Below are positions 35,801 to 45,100 of a stretch of DNA of 64,000 nucleotides, in pieces. The notes below the pieces were generated by a model. That model was not told where the DNA came from. It made no database searches and worked only from the letters and a program-made list of their open reading frames with translations. Both the position numbers and the translations under genes were made by a program. Position 1 is the stretch's first letter. The number at the start of each line of letters is the position of its first letter. Source of the stretch: Limnomonas spitsbergensis (lineage: Eukaryota > Chlorophyta > Chlorophyceae > Chlamydomonadales); NCBI GenBank assembly GCA_037349105.1, contig JAYJMM010000041.1:6074501-6138500 (forward strand). The letters run 5' to 3'.

Positions 35801-38800
35801 TGTAGGCATGATGCGGCTGACAGCCGTAGGCGTGATGTGGCTGACAGCTGTAGGCATGATGTGGCTGACAGCCGTAGGCGTGATGTGGCTGACAGCCGTA
35901 GGCGTGATGTGGCTGACAGCCGTAGGCATGATGTGGCTGACAGCCGTAGGCGTGATGTAGCTGACAGCCGTAGGCGTGATGTGGCTGACAGCCGTAGGCA
36001 TGATGTGGCTGACAGCTGTAGGCGTGATGTGGCTGACAGCCGTAGGCCGTGATGTGGCTCACAGCTGTAGGCGTGATGTGGCTGACAGCCGTGGGCGTGA
36101 AGTAGCTGACAGCCGTAGGCGTGATGTAGCTGACAGCTGTAGGCGTGATGTAGCTGACAGCCGTAGGCGTGATGTGGCTGACAGCTGTAGGCGTGATGTA
36201 GCTGACAGCCGTAGGCGTGATGTGGCTGACAGCCGTAGGCGTGATGTAGCTGACAGCTGTAGGCGTGATGCAGATGACAGCCGTAGGCGTGATTTGGCTG
36301 ACAGCCGTAGGCGTGATGTGCCTGACAGCTGTAGGCGTGATGTGGCTGACAGCCGTAGGCGTGATGTGGCTGACAGCCGTGGGCGTGAAGTAGCTGACAG
36401 CCGTAGGCGTGATGTGGCTGACAGCTGTAGGCGTGATGTAGCTGACAGCCGTAGGCGTGATGTGGCTGACAGCCGTAGGCGTGATGTAGCTGACAGCTGT
36501 AGGCGTGATGCAGATGACAGCCGTAGGCGTGAAGTAGCTGACAGCCGTAGGCGTGATGTAGCTGACAGCTGTAGGCGTGATGCAGCTGACAGCTGTAGGC
36601 GTGATGCAGCTGACAGCTGTAGGCGTGATGTAGCTGACAGCCGTAGGCGTGATGTAGCTGACAGCTGTAGGCGTGATACAGATGACTGGTACATACAGCA
36701 AACCAAAACTAATGCAGACAACCCAGAATCCCAATCATATATATGAAACATGCATGCTTGTGGCTGCATCACAAGCCACACAAATATTCATGACCATGAT
36801 TTCCAGTCAAATGATATTCCCGTCCTCCATCCTGCACCCTGCACACCCTGAACTGTAATCACACACCCCAACACCTTATCACGCACCCTAAACCCTAATC
36901 ACACACCCCCACACCTTATCACGCAGCCTAAACCCTAATCACACACCCCAACACATAATCACACACCCTAAACCCTAATCACACACCCCAACACATAATC
37001 ACACACTCTAAACCCTAATCACACACCCCAACACATAATCACACACTCTAAACCCTAATCACACACCCCAACACAGAATCACACACCCTAAACCCTAATC
37101 ACACACCCTAAACCCTAACCAGACACCCCCAAACTAATCAAACACCCTAAACCCTAACCACACACCATACACACACCCTAAACCAGTAAACCCAAACACA
37201 CCCAAAACCCTGATCACATATCCTGCATCCACCACCCACCAACCCTACTCACCCCCCCTAAACCCTGATCACATACCCTGCACCCACCACCCACCAACCC
37301 TACTCACATACCTGTAAACCCTGATCACATGACCCCATCATGCACCCTGTATACCGTAAATTCTGTACCATAGAACCACTTAGACTCCACGCACCCCCCA
37401 AAAACAATTTGTTTTTTCGTCGCACAGCTAAAAAATAATTTAAAAACGGTCTTGCAGCGACGGTTTCGTGGGAATTAATTTAATTTCTTGCCGCGCAGGA
37501 GTTCTTACAGGCACCTGACCGACTCTTCGCACCGATTAGGGTGAAAACCTGAGTTCAACTCCGCGCACCGCTGATTTTTTTTATTAATTATTAGCACGCA
37601 GCATGTCCGCGCACCGAAAATAGTTATTTCGTTTACGAGCCGAGTCAGAGTGGTTCTACGGTATACCCTAAACCCTAAATCCTAAGCCCACAAATCGCCA
37701 TTACCCACCCACCCTCCACCTTAAACCTACCAAGTGCACCAACCACCCCACCTAAAACCTGAAGCCCACCAACCTCCCCTCCCCTCCCTACCCATCTCCC
37801 CCACAATTAACCCTAAGCCCAGCATGCCTCACCCCACCCTGAACCCCATGCCCCACCAAGCGCCTCCCGTCACTTCTCGACTTGGCTCCAGCTCAGACAG
37901 CATGTACACCTTGCGCGAGGGGTTGTTTATATTCTTAACGCTCTTGATCAAGTTGCGGCCCTCCAGAGTTTTGAGGATCTTCTGGATGATGGGCTGCGCC
38001 AGGTTGGTGCGCATCTTCATGTCCTTGGTCCACAAGCCTGCACAAAAGCAAAATGAGTAAAAAAAGTGGCGCATAAGAGGGAGTGTGTGTGGATGATCGG
38101 CTGAGCCAGGTTGGTGCACATCTTCATATCCTTCGTCCATAGGCCTGCAAAAAACGATCAGGTGCCTGTCAGCCTGTTGCGCATCTTCAGGTCCTTGGCC
38201 TTAAGGCCTGCCCAAAGCACTAAACAAAACCCCAAAGCCTCAAGCCTTAGGCCCTAAGCTTAAAGTCTCAAACCTTTAACCCCAAGCCTTAGGCCCTGAG
38301 CCTAAAATCGTAAACCTTAAACCCTAAGCTCTAAGTCTCAAATCTTTAACCCTAAGCCTCAAGCCTTAAACCTCAGACAAGGGACATGAAGGAGGAGAAG
38401 GCATCCCTATACAGGCCGCCGCTTCACAGTCACGTGCCGCGCGCCAATCTGCGGTGGTCTACCCGATTGGCGCAGCCCGTATTAGCGTGTGACACACGGC
38501 ACTTTGTACTCCATCGCGCTTCAGGTACAACTCAGGTACAACTCAGGTACAACTTGGGTAAAATTCAGGTACAATTCAATGCCATCTCGATATGCAGCTG
38601 AGGGGGGGGGGCCTGTTGCAGCAAGCTTAAGTCACCGACAGAAAGCCGATCAAACTTTGATCCTCCATAACTCCATTGGTCCAGAGGTGTCCAGCTGGCC
38701 TCCAGGACGCACCCAAGAGGTGGTCTTGTGCGCATCGGGAATATTTCGGTGAGAGACCTCTGCAAGAACTTGCTACTTCTGGTAACCAAGATGACTTCCG

Positions 38801-41800
38801 AGTGCCACTACAAAGAACCTGGATGTTTCCTGGGCCTCCAGCCGCATGCCCACCGGCCAGGTGTCTTTTCCAAATACCAGTATACAACCCGTTGGCAGTG
38901 GCTGCTCAGGAGCCCAATGAAGGCAGTCGTGTGAGGGGGCTGACAGCGAAACTAGATCGCGCCAGTGTTACGTGTCCAGGGTTTCATCTCAACCCTGCAA
39001 CCTAGAAAAGGCCGCTGTAAGCGTCCCTGGACAGACCCTGGGTTACGTGTCCAGGTTTCCAAGTGAACCCGAAACCCTAAAAGATAGGTAAAAAAAACAG
39101 CACTGGATCGTGCCAGTTTCTGTCCCAGTGCCCTCTGGATCCCCTCCAGACTGGCCACCGTTGGGCCCATGGGGACCCAAAAACAAAACAAAAGATCTGC
39201 GTACGGCCGCAGGCGCAAGCAGAGAGGGGCTTGATCCACCACGCCCTGTCGGCTACAGGCCGGTTTGTGGCTGAAGTGTAGCTGGAATACAGCTGGGTTG
39301 TAGCTGAAATGTAGCCAACGTGTAGGTGAAGTACGCTGGCAGGCACACTCGGCTGAGGTAACATGGCACGGCACCGTCTTCAAATATCCCGTGCAAACTC
39401 TTTCCAGGATGGGTGCATCGGCCTGGGCTCGCGTAATGTCAATGTGCAGGAAAACACCTTGCATTTCTGTGCATGCTCGTTTGGGACGAAGGCCTTCAGA
39501 GGCTCTCCGGAGGCTCTCAGCCTCTGAACCCTTCCTCCCTCGACGTAAACCCGGACCCACCCCTCGGCCACGCCCACCCTGGTATGCCGTAGGCAACGTA
39601 TCTTATCCAGTCGAGCGCCTTGTTTTTTGTGTGCATGCTTTTGTAAGATAGAGGCCTCCAATTACAAGTGGCTCCTAGGCATGGCGGTTCTACTTGAGGG
39701 TTTAGACGCAGCGCCTAGGTATCATTTGCCAGAACCAGGCTGCAGAGAGGAAAACAGGAACAACATATACCTTTTACCTCGGATAGCTACTTTGGCCACC
39801 ATTCGTAGGCCCGACTAGCTTTGGTCGCAATCAGGCCTTTGCCCTCACGGTAAAAGGTTTGATGTGTAGTTGCATGCATGCATGGGCTGTTGCATGCATG
39901 TGTTGATGTTGCATGCACGCGTTTTTCGAAGCTCACCCGTGTTTGCCGCGGCTTTGATATGTTGATATAGCATCAGCTCCTCTGCCGTCAGCCCTCGGAA
40001 CCTACACACAACATAAGGACAGGACACAAGTATAAGAGCCCTACCGGGTGATGGACAGCGTCTCCTTTTTCGGTGACGAGGCCACCTTGGACAGGCTGCA
40101 CCGCGGCCACCAAAGGCCCGATGGGGACCAAACCTGGGTCGGCCCAGGACTGGTGAACAAAGCAGCACGGCTGGCTACAAATGGGGCCACTGGCCAGGGG
40201 CTGGAGTGTAGCTGACAAGTAGCTGAGTCACGAAAAAAGAAACGCAGGTGATCGAGCTACTCTACAGCCGAAACAGCAACTCAACCCAAGATCCGGCCAT
40301 TGCCTGACAGAGCCTGGTGCAGTTCAGCCGCAGTTCAGCTACAAATCAGCTACGACCTGGCCTACAGATGGCAGGGCCCGGTGAAACAAGCCTTCTTGCT
40401 TGGGCCACCAGCCGGAGGACGGTCAACCGTGTTTCATTTTTTGGCTGCAAGGCCACCCAAAGCAGGCAGTCCCGCGGCCGCCAAAGGCCTGATTAAGACC
40501 AAACCTAATCCGGCCTACGAATGGTGGCCAAAGTAGCATGGCTGTCCGCAAACAGGGCCTCCGACCAGAGGCCGGGAGGTAGCTAACATGTCGCTGAGTC
40601 CCTGGGAAAAATACACTGGCGGTCATGGTTTGGTCCCAATTGGGCCAAGGTGGCCACAAAAACCTCACCTGGCCTGCGTCGGTCACATGAGGTGTTCAGC
40701 TACATTTCTGCAGTTCAGCTACACCTCTGCTATTTTGCTGCACCTCTGCTGTTCAGCTACAACTGTTGTTCAGCTACACCTATGTTGTTCAGCTACAACC
40801 CTGTCAAAGATCGGTTCTTCATGGCCCAGTGTCACATAGCCCTCTGATGTAGCAGCCCCTGTCCAGCATGTTGCACCCCTTGCCCACCATGTCACACACC
40901 CCACCTGCCATGCTGCAACACCCGACATGTTACCCAGATCTGCCAATTTCCGCCCAGATCTGTCCAGTTCTGCCTAGATCTACCCATTTATGTCCAGATC
41001 TGCCCAGATCTGCCCAGATCTGCCCAGTTCTGTCCGGTACCTACTTCACAGCATCCTCCGCCGAGACCTCCTTGTACATGAGCGAGTTGTCGACATGGAA
41101 GAGCTGAATCCGGCTTTTGGAGAGCAGGCGATTGAGGGCATCCGCACGGGCTTGGAGGGTGATAGAGCTGAGCTCCTGATCAAATCGCTCCTGGCTGCAG
41201 CCCTGTATCAGGGGGGAGGAGACCAGCATGCGGGTATGTGATGCGTAATAGTGATAATTTTGAGCGTATGCTGTTGTGGGTGTCCGCCTGAGTTTGTTGA
41301 TGGAGCTGAGCTCTTGATCTAATCGCCTCTGGCTGTAGCCCTGTATTAGTAGGGGGGGGGGCAACCAGCATGGGGATATGAAGTTGTAAGGCCTGTTTGG
41401 AGAGCAATTGAGGATGACCGCCTGGGTTAGGTGGTGGAGCTCAGCTTCTAATCAAAGCTGTCCTGGCCGCAGCTGTGCCTAGGGGGAAACTACCGCATGG
41501 ACATGCATGGGGGGGGGCAGCGCATGGACATATGATGCCGCCCAAGAGTGCCGTTTATTACTGTATTTGAGGGAGCTTCAGATGCAACTCAGCTCTATTC
41601 CCGCCAACGGCCATGAGGACCTGATGCAGCATGCCCAGATGCTAGGATCACTAAAAACATGCATGCATGCTTGGATTAGCGGTATTTTTTGAGGTGGTTG
41701 CCATCGTCTCTGCCATGTGGGCGTAGGCAGGAACAGGTATTAGACATGCCAGGCACAAGCGGAAGGTGATACTTTTTTTTGAGGGATTACCTCCGGGTAC

Positions 41801-41853
41801 TTGCGAAGAGCATCAAGGATGGCATCCTCGACCAGCTTGTCGGCTTTACTCAT
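26847..41853 (-). CDS. RPC34: RNA polymerase III subunit RPC34/RPC6 (POLR3F)
   Basis: RPC34 is part of the Pol III-specific heterotrimer that contacts TFIIIB and helps open promoters of tRNA and 5S genes. Minus-strand exons: 41853-41791, 41190-41045, 40001-39937, 38037-37857, 28929-28797, 27770-27702, 27029-26847; all GT-AG, phases agree, 279 residues (human about 316). It starts MSKADKLVEDAILDALRK. Winged-helix blocks match the family: ARADALNRLLSKSRIQLF, then GLWTKDMKMRTNL, IIQKILKTLEGRNLIKSVK and REVTGGAWYT. The C-terminus carries CGVCPVFNDC and TCVYF, giving Cys at about 250, 253, 259 and 270. That spacing is the same as the human RPC6 cysteines that hold a 4Fe-4S cluster. Intron 4 is 8.9 kb. 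The start shares a 325-bp divergent region with HAS1. Confidence 0.94.
27390..27690. repeat. TTTAGGGTT-like repeat in last RPC34 intron
   Basis: About ten degenerate copies of blocks such as ttgcacttttagggtt with ggctttag, related to the plant/algal telomere heptamer. It lies within the 27030-27701 intron. Confidence 0.75.
27735..28100 (-). repeat. Triplicated RPC34 exon 6 acceptor region
   Basis: Exon 6 (27702-27770) starts on the minus strand after ctgctcag. The stretch containing ggattggatgtcctcctc and ggagatccacctga is repeated almost exactly at 27844-27880 and in decayed form at 28017-28055. The intronic cagcagccaggtgtggcaag also recurs (about 27773, 27967, 28067). The extra copies lie upstream of the used acceptor. 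Confidence 0.85.
28430..28680. repeat. 16-bp pyrimidine minisatellite in RPC34 intron 5
   Basis: About 15 copies of agcccccctcttttaa with small variants (tctttaaa, tttcaa, tttgag). It lies in the intron between exons 5 and 6. Confidence 0.93.
29160..36685. repeat. 24-bp minisatellite in RPC34 intron 4, ~310 copies
   Basis: Head-to-tail units with the cores gtgatgtggctgacagc and cgtaggc. Variants recur: cgtagg versus tgtagg, ggctgac versus ggttgac or agctgac, gcgtgat versus gcatgat, and longer ggccgtgatg units. The common form contains ggctgacagcc, an 11-base inverted repeat. Because 24 is a multiple of three, several frames on both strands stay open for hundreds of codons; these are not genes. 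Large blocks inside the array are duplicated (offsets 479 and 1,969 bp). Confidence 0.98.
36836..37345. repeat. Telomere-like CCCTAA repeats with CACACCCC spacers
   Basis: Repeating caccctaaaccctaatcac and acaccccaacac blocks, roughly 24 bp each and becoming irregular to the right. Interstitial CCCTAAA-like sequence in RPC34 intron 4. Similar sequence occurs in many introns of this window. Confidence 0.8.
37366..37663. mobile_element. MITE-like element with 22-bp terminal inverted repeats
   Basis: The left end taccatagaaccacttagac (37366-37387 in full) is matched in inverse at 37642-37663 (taccgtagaaccactctgac on the other strand), with 19 of 22 positions the same. The interior of about 250 bp is AT-rich (attaatttaatttc, ttttttattaatta), unlike the CCCTAA-like surroundings. 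TA at both outer edges may be a target duplication. No coding capacity. Confidence 0.6.
38215..38375. repeat. Degenerate CCCTAA-like repeat in RPC34 intron 3
   Basis: Repeats of aagccttaggccctaagc and taaaccctaag-type blocks. The remainder of this intron (38375-39936) shows short aggtacaactc repeats at about 38523-38575 and nothing else I recognise. Confidence 0.6.
40680..41035. repeat. Short repeats in RPC34 intron 2
   Basis: Two low-complexity stretches: ttcagctacacctctgct-type repeats at about 40695-40800, and cagatctgcccagttctg-type repeats at about 40950-41035 that abut the donor of exon 2. The rest of the intron (40002-40680) holds nothing I recognise. Confidence 0.6.
41140..41505 (-). 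repeat. Triplicated RPC34 exon 2 acceptor junction
   Basis: The junction at 41190/41191 lies in a block with gagctgagctcctgatc and ggctgcagccctgtatcag. Similar blocks follow at about 41295-41375 and 41430-41480, increasingly diverged, upstream of the acceptor on the minus strand. In both extra copies the former coding part is no longer intact. Confidence 0.8.
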
Positions 41854-42178
41854 GGCCGCAGCTGCCAGGTCCGTATGCCCTTTTCCCTGGGCTAATAGGC
41901 CGTTTCTATCTGCTCATGAAGTCATTCGGATTAAGTTGTAATCGTGTTTGCTGAGGTCTTATGCGAGATGCAATCTTGCGGGCCGAGTGCCGGGCGCGGG
42001 CGCGGGGGCGGGGGTCTGAAGGGTGACGCAAGAAACTACCTTCAACGAACAGTTCGGACAGAGAGGGCAAAACATGTCCGCAGTCGGGCAGAGAAAGCCG
42101 GAATTTCAGCACTGCATTGAAGCTCAGAAGTTATCACATCAACCATATCAGCGCCTAGGCTTTAAGCTATTCCCTGAA
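41854..42178. promoter_or_regulatory. Divergent promoter region RPC34/HAS1
   Basis: The only sequence between the RPC34 start codon (minus) and the preferred HAS1 start codon (plus), so both promoters must lie here or overlap the first exons. No clear TATA box is visible. A GC-rich run (cgggcgcgggcgcgggggcg) sits at about 41991-42013. Confidence 0.6.
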
Positions 42179-45100
42179 ATGGGCAATGTAGACGGGGGCG
42201 GAGGCGACGCCAAGGACATGCAAAAAAAGCGGAAGCGGAATCGCAGCAAGGGAAAAGCTGAGCCTGAAGAGGCATCGGCAGTCTTGGCTGCTAAGCATGG
42301 TGAGCAGGCTCACAAGTCAGTTGTTTTAAAGTGTGAACGTGCGCCGGCCTAACGCTCCTGTTCTGTCCTGCGGCAGCTCCCTCGCCGGGTAAGCCAAAAG
42401 GCAGTTCGAAGCAGCTGGTTAAAGCAGCGAGTGTGATGGTTGCCAAGCCGGACAAGCTGAAAAAACAACAAGCCATGGAAAAGGTCGGTCATGTCGCCGG
42501 CTCGACGCGCCTCATGCTGTCTCATGGAGAGAGGGGGTGGTGAGGAAGTAGTCAACCTTGTGGAGAAGTGAAGCACTCTCTCATGCAAACTGTCATGCCT
42601 GCATGGCGCTCCCTGCCAGTGTCTGTCCGTGCTTGTGTCAGCACGCAAATCATAAAGACCGTCTCCTTCAGCCGGCTGTTGGGTGGCCGGTGACCACAGT
42701 AGGTCTAAAGTAACCAAAATATGACTGGCCTCTTGCCGGTGACACATGCAGCAGGGCCTGCAGCAACAACAGCCCCACGTCAACAGGCCATCTTGTAACT
42801 GGATTGTAGCTGTATCTGGCTGCAACTCACGGCCTCCAGCCAGGTGTAGCACTGTCATTGCCTCCTCAACATATCCCAAGGGATACGATACACTGTCCAT
42901 GATATCTACGTACATCAGTGTACGTCTGTACAGCCTTAGACGTTATACCAGGGCTGGCATCTGCCTCCCCGGAAGCAAGCTGAAATGAAAGGTGATGGCT
43001 CCCTACCTTGCGCACAGAAGCAGGCCCCTACCAAAGCTGCAAAGAAGGCTCCCACAGCCCCTCCCGCCCAAGAGGAGGAGGAGGAGGAGGAGGAAGAGGA
43101 GGATGAAGGTGGAGAGGGAGGTGAAGGCGAAGACGATTTTAACTCTGAAGACCTTGACAGCTTTGTGGAGAAGGGCGAGGGGGAGGACGAGGACGACGAG
43201 GACGACGAGGCGGCGGATGAGGAGGCGGAGGTGGAGGCGGATGCAGAGGCGGCTGTTGAGGCCAAGAAGTCCTCAAAGAAGCTCAAGGTGACAGGCAGGC
43301 ACTCATACATGCGTGGAGCCATGAAGGCAGGCATGGAGACAAAGAGGGATGGGGGTGTTCAGACATGCGTGGAGGAATTTAGGCAGGCATGCATGGCGGC
43401 ATGGCGGCATTGAAGCCTGAATAGAGGCATGGTGGCGTGGAGCCATGGAGGCATGCATTGAGGAATCTAGACATGTGTGGCGGTATTCAGGCATTCAGGA
43501 ATTCAGGAATTCGGGCATGCATAGAGGCATTCAGTCAGGCAGGCATGGTGGCATTCAGACATCCAGGCATTGAGGCACGGAAGCTTGCTGGCATGCTTAA
43601 GAGGCATTCAGACAAGCATGGATGAAGGCATGGAAACTTGCTGGCATGGAGGCCGGCAGGTATATGTGACGGCGAACAGGCCCGCCAGCCTGCAGGGAGG
43701 TATGGAGGCTTGGAGGCCTGGTGGTGGCATGCATGCATGGAGGCATGGTGGCTTACTGGCTTGCAGAGTTGCAGGCATGGAGGCATGCATGGAGGCATGG
43801 TGGCTTACTGGCTTGCAGGCATGGAGGCATGCATGGAGGCATGGAGGCTTACAAGCATGCATGGAGGCATGGTGGCTTACTGGCTGCATGCATGGAGGCA
43901 TACATGGAGGCATGCATGGAGGCATGCTTGGAGGCATGCATGGAGGCATGCATGGAGGCATGCTTGGAGGCATGCATGGAGGCATGCATGTTCTCAAGCA
44001 GCTGCTTTGTTTGATGAACAGGCTTCAGGATTGAGAATGGGCCTCAAGCAGCTGAACATACTACACAATCCAGGCATTGCCTCCATCTGCTGCATCTGCC
44101 CGCTAACACTTGCCACTCCTACACCCTAAACCCTAAGCCCTACATTAAAACCCTAAACCCTCAACTTCCAACCTGCGATCAGCCGCCCCCTCCCGAAATC
44201 ACGCGCCATGGGCGGCACTCCACCTTACGTCTCTGCAGCTGAGGATATTCGATGACACGCAGGGATACTGCTGGTGGGCGGTGACCAGTGGGCTGGGAGC
44301 CCCACCTTCAGTCCCCTTGACACACACATGCTCTGTCTGGCCCTCTTGAAAAAGGCTTTAGGTGGCTGCGTTAACTCTGTGACAACGATGATGCACTTGC
44401 AGAAGGTGCACATTGAGGACGAGAAGGACAACGTTCCGGTCAGCAAGGGCGGGTTTGAGAGGGAGACGGTGGCGGCTGCCGATGGCGTTGAGCGGCAGCA
44501 CGCGTCAGTGTCCGGCATCATGAGCACTGCGGACTTTGACAGCTTGAACCTCACGGGGAGCACCCAGAAGGTGATTCGAATGGCTGTTGGGGTGGGCCCA
44601 GAAGGTGATTTGAATGGCGGCTGGGGAGCATCCATAATGTGATTTGAATGGCGGGTGGGGAGGGCCCAGATGGTGATTTGAATGGTGGTTAGGGAACACT
44701 CGGATGGCGGTTTCAATCAAGATTTGAATGGTGGTTGGGGAGCCCCCCCCCCTCAAGATTGTATTAGTGGCTGGGGAACTCTCACATCTCACATGGTGAT
44801 TTGAACGGTGGTTGGGGAGTCCTCAGAAGGTGATTCGAATGGTGGATCAAGGGCTAAGCGATAGGAATGGTCAGGTCATTGTTGTGATTCGGATAACACT
44901 AAACTACTTGCATAAACAATGCTGTCTCAGTGTCTCCTGAGCCTTGATGGGATGAGGGTTGAGGATTTACAGCGCCCCTGCCCTACCCAAGCCCTGAACC
45001 CTGAACCCGCAGTGATATTTGGTATTAAGGTTAGCGGCCTCTGGTTAGCGGTTCCCCTGGCCTGCCCAAACCCTTGACATTAAACCCGTGGTGATTTGTG

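Noticed and set aside
29045..36781. Very long open frames (up to 1,077 codons) on both strands in the 24-bp array
   Set aside because: The unit length is a multiple of three and contains no stop in several frames, so openness is automatic. The peptides are simple eight-residue repeats, present on both strands at once, and the region lies in the RPC34 intron by exon phase.
42023..42178. Longer HAS1 N-terminus from a GTG at 42023 or an ATG at 42074
   Set aside because: GTG is not expected as a nuclear start. The 42074 ATG is possible, but the added residues look like 5' UTR and the 42179 ATG has a good context and gives the Lys-rich start typical of the family.
43608..44129. Met/Pro/Cys-rich and Trp/His-rich frames in HAS1 intron 3
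   Set aside because: Artefacts of the ggcatgcatgga repeat; flanking exons join in phase without them.
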